The notes below the pieces were generated by a model, which saw only the letters and a program-made list of their open reading frames with translations, made no database searches and was not told where the DNA came from. Shown here one piece after another: positions 5,238 through 9,861 of a DNA stretch of 9,861 nt. The DNA comes from Candidatus Heimdallarchaeota archaeon. Lineage in GTDB: Archaea; Asgardarchaeota; Heimdallarchaeia; Heimdallarchaeales; Kariarchaeaceae. Every line of letters begins with the position of its first letter. Position 1 is the first letter of the stretch. The translations under genes and the position numbers were made by a program. Where the stretch lies: assembly GCA_021399405.1 (NCBI GenBank), contig JAAFKL010000077.1, positions 1 to 9,861 on the forward strand. The letters are read 5' to 3'.

Positions 5238-6314
5238 GTGAACCTTACTATTGAAGTTGTAATCATCTTTCTTAGCGTAATTCCGTTGTTCATTAGTTCT
5301 TACCTCCTTTTTCAACAGTATCGCAAATTCCCAGATTTTGTACTTGGAGCGATGTCTCTTGCCTGGTTTAGTTATGGTGTTTATAACTTCATGTCAGCAA
5401 TATCTTATCTGTTCTTATCTGAAAATATATTCCTATTAAGGAGCCTTCTTTTACCTGTATTTTTGATATTGGTAGAAATCTCCGTCAGTTTTATCAATAA
5501 TAATCGTCTTCACCCGCTACGATTTCCATTAGTATCGGTTTTTGCAGCTTCAGTAACCTATACAATCTTTTTACCAGAAGTAGTAATGTCAAATACATTT
5601 CCTAATGGCGATGATACTTTAATCATGGTTGGGCAGTTACACACAGCTACAATTGTAGGATTAGCTTATGTGCTGATAATTTATTTCTTATTAACAATCA
5701 AGATATTCTACTATGCTTCTGAAGATCTTAAATTTTGGGCAGGTATCAATCTGCTCGGAACACTAATATTGGGTCCTATTGCCTATCTCACATTCTTGAT
5801 TAAACTTAACCAAGTTATTCCAGGAATCACAGAATTCGTGTTTGGCCTTGGAACTCTGGTTTCAGCAATTGCATTCTATAAACGACCCCAATTATTCTAT
5901 GTACTTCCATTCAAAGCAATCAAGCTCTTAGTCATCAAGGAAGGTGCAGGATTGACAATTTATTCATACCAGTGGGATGGCGAGAAATCAGAAGTAAAGG
6001 ATCCGTTGTTTTCCTCGGCCATCGAGAGCATTAATTCATTTGCAAGGATAGCGATTCAGCATGGGAATATAACTCAGGTGAAATTAGAAGATGCGATTCT
6101 CATTATACAAATACCAAAAGATCAGAATTTGTATTATGCTTTATTGGCAACAAAATCTTCACACAATTTGAGGTATGGATTAAAGAAATTTTCTTCAATG
6201 TTTTATCTTACATATCACTCAGTCCTCGAATCAGAATTCCTCTTTGAAACCTCAGCCACAAACGGAGCAGACAAATTAATTGATTTTTGCTTCCCATACA
6301 TTCCAAAACATTAG
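5238..6314 (+). CDS. Seven-helix membrane protein with a cytosolic longin/roadblock-like domain (copy B)
   Basis: 358 residues, aligning to copy A end to end without a gap; 191 of 358 positions are identical by hand count (about 53%). The seven helices, N-out/C-in loops and soluble domain are all preserved. The best conserved parts are the joint between helix 7 and the soluble domain (217-234, 16 of 18 identical, including LPFKAIKLLVIK), the inner loop RLHPxRFP, the outer FPNGD, NxxIPGITEF at helix 7, and in the soluble domain SSAxESINSF, EDAILII and LYYALLATK. The membrane half is about 50% identical and the cytosolic half about 58%. The start is GTG, in the same place as the second codon of copy A; no in-frame ATG fits better, and the TATA box at 5198 supports it. 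It is a tandem duplicate that has diverged; copies may sense different signals through the same output. Confidence 0.82.
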   Translation: MNLTIEVVIIFLSVIPLFISSYLLFQQYRKFPDFVLGAMSLAWFSYGVYNFMSAISYLFLSENIFLLRSLLLPVFLILVEISVSFINNNRLHPLRFPLVSVFAASVTYTIFLPEVVMSNTFPNGDDTLIMVGQLHTATIVGLAYVLIIYFLLTIKIFYYASEDLKFWAGINLLGTLILGPIAYLTFLIKLNQVIPGITEFVFGLGTLVSAIAFYKRPQLFYVLPFKAIKLLVIKEGAGLTIYSYQWDGEKSEVKDPLFSSAIESINSFARIAIQHGNITQVKLEDAILIIQIPKDQNLYYALLATKSSHNLRYGLKKFSSMFYLTYHSVLESEFLFETSATNGADKLIDFCFPYIPKH

Positions 6315-6407
6315 GTCGGTTATTCGCAAAAATAATAATTCATCGGACAAATTTAATCTGAATAACAACAGTTTGAGACTTGATAAATATCACCGATCGA
6401 TTAGTTG

Positions 6408-6436
6408 TACCAAATGTAATGGTAAATTATACATTT
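6408..6436. promoter_or_regulatory. Overlapping inverted repeats upstream of the tusA promoter
   Basis: AAATGTA (6412-6418) pairs with TACATTT (6430-6436), and TACCA (6408-6412) pairs with TGGTA (6420-6424); the two arrangements overlap. The first TATA-like sequence follows within ten bases, so a regulator bound here would sit where archaeal operators and BRE elements usually lie. Possible operator of the sulfur-relay operon. Confidence 0.3.
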
Positions 6437-6443
6437 TTTAGCA

Positions 6444-6471
6444 AATTATATTGTATATTTGCATATTTATG
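6444..6471 (+). promoter_or_regulatory. TATA-rich promoter region of the tusA-dsrE2 operon
   Basis: Three candidates are present: AAATTATATT (6443-6452), TATATTT (6454-6460) and TATTTATG (6464-6471). They would start transcription between about 6474 and 6494, upstream of the preferred ATG at 6557, giving a 60-80-base leader. The last one would make the ATG at 6491 nearly leaderless, which is the main argument for the longer reading. Confidence 0.4.
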
Positions 6472-6556
6472 ACATAGTTTTTGAATAAGTATGGCGTTAC
6501 AAACTACTTTCTTTTATATCACAATTACTATGAATTATGTAGTTAGTGGTGTAACT

Positions 6557-6796
6557 ATGACTGTAACAGATATTACCGAAGTACTAGACGCAAGTGGACT
6601 ATCTTGTCCACTCCCAGTTTTGAAAACCAAGAAGGCCCTGAAGGGATTAAATATTGGAGACATCCTCAAGGTCATCAGTACCGATCATGGATCAAAGAAA
6701 GACATGGAAGCATGGGCACGTATGACGGGTCAAGAACTCATGGATGCTTTCGAAGATGATGGAAAATATATCTACATCATCAAGAAGGTAAAATAA
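6557..6796 (+). CDS. tusA: TusA-family sulfur carrier protein
   Basis: Small cytosolic carrier that passes persulfide sulfur on a single Cys. From the ATG at 6557 it has 79 residues, the normal size. The signature LDASGLSCPLPVLKTKKAL holds the sulfur-accepting C17 followed by PxP and the first helix. The second helix (SKKDMEAWARMTGQEL) and the closing strand YIYIIKK complete the beta-alpha-beta fold. The frame is open back to an ATG at 6491, which would add 22 residues with no counterpart in the family; GGTG at 6548-6551, five bases before the ATG at 6557, favours the short form. It is 33 bases before the DsrE2 gene. Paired TusA and DsrE proteins exchange sulfur in tRNA thiolation, cofactor synthesis or sulfur oxidation; which applies is not shown here. 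Confidence 0.92.
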   Translation: MTVTDITEVLDASGLSCPLPVLKTKKALKGLNIGDILKVISTDHGSKKDMEAWARMTGQELMDAFEDDGKYIYIIKKVK

Positions 6797-6815
6797 ATTA
6801 GGAACAAGACAAAAA

Positions 6816-6820
6816 GGTGA
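6816..6820 (+). promoter_or_regulatory. Ribosome binding site of the DsrE2 gene
   Basis: GGTGA, within AAAAAGGTGA, lies nine bases before the ATG at 6830. It is a good archaeal Shine-Dalgarno site. It fits an internal gene of an operon, in contrast to the leaderless single genes nearby. Confidence 0.6.
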
Positions 6821-6829
6821 CAGAAACAA

Positions 6830-7306
6830 ATGACAGAGGAAAAAAGAAAAAAATTAGCAATTATTGCAGGTAATGGAACATTAGATAAGGCATACCCCCC
6901 ATTAATCATTGCAAGCACAGCAGCTGCAATGGATTTTGACGTGGCCATATTCTTTACATTTTATGGATTAAACATCATAGACAAGAAAAAGATGCACAAA
7001 TTGAAGGTACCTTCTCTTGCTAATCCTGGAGCACCCATGCCAATACCAAACATAATTGGAGGTTTACCTGGAATGACCGGTATGGCAACTATGATGATGA
7101 AATCATGGATGAACCGTGAGGGTGTAGCAACAGTTCCACAATTAATTGAAGCCTGCATTGAAGGTGATGTCAAATTAATCGGTTGCCAAATGACCATGGA
7201 TGTCATGGGCGTAGATCGAGACAAGCTTATTGATGAGGTAGAAATCGGCGGTGCAGCCACATTTCTTGAATTTGCAGCTGATGCTGATATTACACTCAAC
7301 ATGTAA
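6830..7306 (+). CDS. DsrE2-like (DsrE/DsrF/DrsH-like, COG2210) sulfurtransferase
   Basis: 158 residues, the usual size. The N-terminal strand and loop KLAIIAGNGTLDKAYPPL, then IIASTAAAMDFDVAIFFTFYGLNII, match the DsrE2 fold and its conserved FFTFxGL segment. A Met/Gly/Pro-rich middle (65-93: GGLPGMTGMATMMMKSWM) is typical. The conserved active-site Cys is C119 in GCQMTMDVMGV, followed by IGGAATFLEFA. C109 is a second, probably not essential Cys. These proteins accept sulfur from TusA or rhodanese partners and hand it on; the family is widespread in anaerobic archaea with few defined roles. The gene lies 33 bases after tusA with its own ribosome site, so the two are almost certainly co-transcribed. 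No rhodanese, Hdr-like or dissimilatory sulfite genes are in the window. Confidence 0.9.
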   Translation: MTEEKRKKLAIIAGNGTLDKAYPPLIIASTAAAMDFDVAIFFTFYGLNIIDKKKMHKLKVPSLANPGAPMPIPNIIGGLPGMTGMATMMMKSWMNREGVATVPQLIEACIEGDVKLIGCQMTMDVMGVDRDKLIDEVEIGGAATFLEFAADADITLNM

Positions 7307-7315
7307 AGAACCGAA

Positions 7316-7379
7316 TCAAATTAGAAATAATCAAACAAGAATAATTCAAATTAATTTCAAATTAATAACTCAAATTAAT
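7316..7379. repeat. Spaced TCAAATTA repeats after the DsrE2 gene
   Basis: TCAAATTA starts at 7316, 7346, 7357 and 7370, with a shortened TCAAA at 7331. The last three are identical over ten bases (TCAAATTAAT). Spacing is 15, 15, 11 and 13. The set begins ten bases after the stop codon. The rest of the gap to 7708 (about 330 bases) is strongly AT-rich; apart from the TATA box at 7678 I see nothing else in it, and no convincing ORF or RNA gene. Confidence 0.6.
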
Positions 7380-7677
7380 AATTAAATTTTCAATATTATT
7401 ATGCTAAGTGTTATTCTAAATTTATTCAACATATATGATTCAATCCTAATTTTAGAAAAAATTTATTTTTAATAAAACTATACTTATTGTTTAAAAAGTG
7501 AGGATTTAACACTTTCGTGCATTTGACTACGATATTCGTACATCCTAAGAAAGTATTATCCGAATAAATACAGTTTAGTTACGTTTGTATTACATATTAA
7601 TCATTCATGTATTTAATTTGGATTAATCCCATATATTTGCACATTAATTTAATATATTGTAATCATCTATCATTTTA

Positions 7678-7685
7678 TTTATATA
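7678..7685 (+). promoter_or_regulatory. TATA box that decides the start of the 93-residue protein
   Basis: TTTATATA is centred about 27 bases upstream of the adjacent ATG codons at 7706 and 7709, so transcription would begin at the start codon. The in-frame ATGs at 7607 and 7688 lie before the expected transcription start and are unlikely to be used from this promoter. Confidence 0.5.
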
Positions 7686-7708
7686 CGATGTTAGTCCCTA
7701 TTTCTATG

Positions 7709-7990
7709 ATGAGTGAACTAACATTAAAGACCACAAAAGATCAAGAAATTAAAGATGAAAAACCAACTATTGTTGATTTATTCCATGCATATTGCAGCCA
7801 TGAATTTGGAAATGATAGGTGGAATGAATTCATGAATCATAAAGAATTCAACACTATGATTACCCATTATCAGCCAAAATATGGGGATTTAGTTTTCAGT
7901 GTATTAGCAGACACAGTGAGTGAAATTCAGAATATATCCATTAAGGATTTACTCAGGAATTTTTCCAAATTTGTTCGAACCTACTACTAA
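7709..7990 (+). CDS. Small protein of unknown function, probably leaderless
   Basis: 93 residues from the ATG at 7709 (94 from 7706). I do not recognise a family. A charged N terminus (TKDQEIKDEKP) is followed by mainly helical sequence: IVDLFHAYCSHEFGNDRWNEFM, a middle HYQPKYGDLVFSVLADTVSEIQN, and ISIKDLLRNFSKFVRTYY at the end. One Cys (C29) and four His (including H26, H31 and H43) could bind a metal, but no standard motif is present. No membrane segment or signal peptide. The frame is open upstream to 7607, but that part is rich in Ile, Tyr and Leu and lies before the TATA box. It stands alone: about 400 bases after the DsrE2 gene and 148 before the amidohydrolase. A compact helical protein, perhaps a regulator or partner protein; this is not shown by the sequence. 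Confidence 0.6.
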   Translation: MSELTLKTTKDQEIKDEKPTIVDLFHAYCSHEFGNDRWNEFMNHKEFNTMITHYQPKYGDLVFSVLADTVSEIQNISIKDLLRNFSKFVRTYY

Positions 7991-8032
7991 TCAATCTAGA
8001 CGCTCTCTCTAAAGATTTCATTCTTAATCACG

Positions 8033-8051
8033 ACTAATCACCGGATTTAGT
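8033..8051. repeat. Small hairpin in the gap before the amidohydrolase gene
   Basis: ACTAATC (8033-8039) pairs with GATTTAGT (8044-8051) with one bulged T and an ACCG loop. It lies about 45 bases after the stop of the 93-residue protein and 60 bases before the next TATA box. Possibly terminator-related; no T-run follows. Confidence 0.2.
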
Positions 8052-8110
8052 GGAGAGTGTAAATCCCAACATTTGATTTTATGAGATCAACTACTCGACA
8101 ACCTTAGAAA

Positions 8111-8118
8111 TTTAAAAT
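8111..8118 (+). promoter_or_regulatory. TATA box of the amidohydrolase gene
   Basis: TTTAAAAT is centred about 25 bases before the ATG at 8139. With no ribosome site present, this supports a leaderless transcript starting at the ATG and independent expression of the gene. Confidence 0.5.
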
Positions 8119-8138
8119 TCAAGTACACCTTCAAGATT

Positions 8139-9377
8139 ATGTCCATAATTGATGAAGTAAGAGAATTAGAAGATTTTCTTATCAAGACAAGACGGATCAT
8201 CCATCAGAATCCTGAACTGGGGTTTGAGGAAAAAGAAACCGCAGCATTGATTTGCAAAGAATTAGATAATTTAAATATCCCTTATACCAAGGAAATTGCA
8301 ATCACAGGAGTAATAGGAATAATTGAGGGAAAAAAAGGATCTGGAAAAACATTGTTACTGCGAGCAGATATGGACGCTTTACCTTTACCAGAGGATACAA
8401 ATTTAGAATTTAAATCGAATAATAATGGGATCTTCCATGCATGCGGACATGATTCCCATGTTGCATGCCTACTAACCACAGCCAAGTTGTTGAAGAAACA
8501 TGAAAATGATTTTGCAGGAAAAGTAATGCTAGTATTCCAGCCTGCGGAGGAAGGGAGTATGGTTTATGATCCCACTGGAAAAATATCAGGGGGTGCTTTG
8601 CCTATGATAATGGAAGCAGGAGATATAATAGGAAATAAAGACAATCCTAAAATTGATGGCGCACTAGCCTTGCATGTGATATCAAGCCCCCACCCTCGAG
8701 ATGTTCTTGGAAAAATTGGAATTGAGGATGGCCCATTTACTGGATCATCAGATGAGTTACTTGTGAAAATTAAAGGTAAAGGAGGTCATGCATCAGCACC
8801 ACACACTGCAGTAGATCCAGTTTATATTGCGTCTCAAGTAAATGTTGCATTGCAGGGATGGTTAACCCGAACTCTTAATCCGATGAAACCAGTGGTTATA
8901 ACTTTCGGGAAAATAGTGGGTGGCCTTCGTAACAACATTATTTCGGAAACATGTGAAATGGAAGGGACCTTGAGAACTTTGGATGAAGATGTTAGAGATC
9001 AAATTTTGGGGGGTATTGGCGAGTTTGTATCAGGAATTGCAGAGGCATATGGGGCTCAGGCTGAAGTAACCATTATGCGAGGTTATCCTGTTGGTCACAA
9101 TTCCAAAGAGATGAATGACCTGATTAGAGAAAGTGTAACCGAATTGTATGGAAATGAGGCAATATATGATTATGGAGCAATATTAGGATCTGAAGATTTC
9201 TTTGAGTTTGGATTCAGAAATAAGGTTCCGATTGCCATGTTCTGGCTGGGTGGGTCAAATGTGGATAAAGGAATGGTTCATGAAAATCACTCCAATTATT
9301 TCGATTATGATGAGGAAGCCTTGGTTATAGGCACTGCAGTACTATTTTCAACCACAATGAAATTTTTAGCATCTTGA
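8139..9377 (+). CDS. M20 family (M20D-type) amidohydrolase / aminoacylase
   Basis: 412 residues, slightly longer than the usual 380-400. Cytosolic dinuclear-metal hydrolase that cleaves N-acyl amino acids or similar amides (hippuricase, IAA-amino acid hydrolase, N-acetyl-diaminopimelate and AbgA-type relatives); the substrate cannot be told. Visible family motifs: RRIIHQNPELGFEE (18-31), RADMDALP (75-82), HACGHDSH (100-107) with metal ligands C102 and H104, QPAEEG (134-139) with catalytic E137 and ligand E138, ALHV with H179, and the closing HSNYFDYDEEAL (384-395) with the last metal His, H384. The lid/dimerisation domain spans about 190-305, with KGGHASAPH (H217) and VGGLRNNIISE. An extra MVYDPTGKI (141-149) after the PAEEG motif may explain the length. 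All catalytic residues are kept, so it should be active. It probably scavenges acylated amino acids or peptides. Nothing nearby indicates a pathway. Confidence 0.93.
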   Translation: MSIIDEVRELEDFLIKTRRIIHQNPELGFEEKETAALICKELDNLNIPYTKEIAITGVIGIIEGKKGSGKTLLLRADMDALPLPEDTNLEFKSNNNGIFHACGHDSHVACLLTTAKLLKKHENDFAGKVMLVFQPAEEGSMVYDPTGKISGGALPMIMEAGDIIGNKDNPKIDGALALHVISSPHPRDVLGKIGIEDGPFTGSSDELLVKIKGKGGHASAPHTAVDPVYIASQVNVALQGWLTRTLNPMKPVVITFGKIVGGLRNNIISETCEMEGTLRTLDEDVRDQILGGIGEFVSGIAEAYGAQAEVTIMRGYPVGHNSKEMNDLIRESVTELYGNEAIYDYGAILGSEDFFEFGFRNKVPIAMFWLGGSNVDKGMVHENHSNYFDYDEEALVIGTAVLFSTTMKFLAS

Positions 9378-9394
9378 TTAATCTTGATTAGATT
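9371..9394 (+). repeat. Exact 10-bp tandem duplication across the amidohydrolase stop codon
   Basis: ATCTTGATTA is present twice in a row (9371-9380 and 9381-9390). The first copy holds the TGA stop (9375-9377). The junction also gives a small inverted repeat, AATCT-TGATT-AGATT (9380-9394). The remaining gap to 9460 is AT-rich without other features. Confidence 0.7.
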
Positions 9395-9460
9395 GTTCTA
9401 ATTCTATTGTTTATGAAAGATAATTAAAATTCTATCAACTAAATTGAAATTACTAATTGC

Positions 9461-9861
9461 CTATTTTATTCTACGAATAATTATGGTTAATATACCAAGA
9501 GAGACCACTGCACCAATAACCGGGAAACTATTATCATCTTCTTCTGAAGTAGAATCTGCGGTGGTACTAGTTGGAGAGGTAGTGGTGGTTGTGGAGGTAG
9601 TTATAGTTGATGTGGTCGTGGGGACTTCTTTTGTAACTGTGAAATTATCATATCTGGTTATACCATTCCATCATCTAAATTGCATATTATACAAAATTTT
9701 GAACGCTGAGATTAAGACTTTCAGACGATCCGGTGAGATGATGTCACCACTACTCAATTGAATTTAGAATTACAAAATTCTTTTGAGCTACTTTTACATT
9801 CACATGTTCCAAGTCCATAGTGTTTGTTTGAATAACCTGCAATCACTTAGTGAGAAATGAC
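9461..9861 (-). pseudogene. Disrupted surface protein: Thr-rich stalk and C-terminal membrane anchor
   Basis: On the minus strand, 69 codons ending in the TAG at 9461-9463 read as a short YDNFTVT strand, a stalk almost entirely of Thr and Ser with Val and Pro, an acidic SEEDDNS patch, then a membrane helix (FPVIGAVVSLGILTIII) and a basic end RRIK. This is the C-terminal architecture of archaeal cell-surface proteins. There is no start codon: a TGA at 9671-9673 closes the frame directly upstream of WNGITRYDNF. The same frame stays open beyond it to a TAA at 9764-9766, and a different frame is open from the right edge to 9750. One stop and at least one frame change are therefore needed to rejoin it to any upstream part. 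It may be a decaying gene, a sequencing error, or the tail of a gene cut by the edge. The conserved domain is not visible. Confidence 0.6.

Noticed and set aside
3917..6314. Reading the paired 7TM proteins as microbial rhodopsins
   Set aside because: Helix 7 in both copies has no lysine that could hold retinal, and the soluble C-terminal domain is not found in rhodopsins.
3917..6314. Reading the paired 7TM proteins as sensor histidine kinases
   Set aside because: The membrane part resembles 7TM kinase inputs in general, but no phospho-accepting His box or ATPase motifs (N, G boxes) occur in the 140-residue C-terminal part, which is also too short.
6961..7302. Minus-strand open frame opposite the DsrE2 gene
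   Set aside because: It lies wholly inside a clearly recognised gene, has no ribosome site or family resemblance, and is Met/Ile/Ser-rich as expected of an antisense shadow.
7607..7708. Longer 127-residue form of the small protein starting at 7607
   Set aside because: The extra segment precedes the TATA box at 7678-7685, is low-complexity Ile/Tyr/Leu sequence of AT-rich DNA, and has no ribosome site.
9444..9761. Open frame on the plus strand with a Val-rich middle
   Set aside because: The Val/Glu-rich run is the antisense of the Thr/Ser stalk codons on the minus strand, and the minus reading ends in a proper membrane anchor and basic tail.

Overview
AT-rich archaeal DNA carrying eleven intact protein genes plus one disrupted gene cut by the right edge. 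TATA-like boxes sit about 25 bases before several start codons, which then look leaderless. Other genes have GG-rich ribosome sites and two start with GTG. The gene types (7Fe ferredoxin of the Sulfolobus zinc-ferredoxin type, NosD-like surface protein, DsrE2/TusA pair, longin-like domains on membrane proteins) fit an archaeon, most likely an Asgard (Heimdallarchaeia-like) lineage. That placement is inference from gene content; there is no rRNA or marker gene here. No tRNA, rRNA, insertion sequence or CRISPR array was seen.

Left part (1-3735): a ferredoxin gene on the plus strand faces a minus-strand pair, a signal-peptide/beta-helix/single-TM surface protein and, upstream of it, a DinB-like metal protein. 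A small DCC-family (DUF393) thiol oxidoreductase follows on the plus strand, converging with an 83-residue very acidic protein and a four-helix DUF6069-like membrane protein on the minus strand. A 10-bp tandem repeat in four copies lies between the last two.

Centre (3917-6314): two tandem paralogues, about 53% identical without a gap by hand count, each with seven predicted membrane helices (N outside, C inside) joined directly to a cytosolic domain that reads as longin/roadblock-like. There is no kinase, GGDEF or methyl-acceptor domain. This pair is the best candidate for an undescribed receptor system in the window.

Right part (6315-9861): a probable two-gene sulfur-trafficking operon (TusA, DsrE2), a roughly 400-base non-coding stretch with spaced TCAAATTA repeats, an unrecognised 93-residue leaderless protein, an M20-family amidohydrolase, and on the minus strand the Thr-rich stalk and membrane anchor of a surface protein whose upstream frame is broken.

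Apart from the TusA-DsrE2 pair the genes look individually transcribed, with no single pathway linking them. A recurring non-coding feature is short direct repeats with a 10-11 bp period that straddle stop codons (2917-2935, 3250-3289, 4991-5010, 9371-9390).
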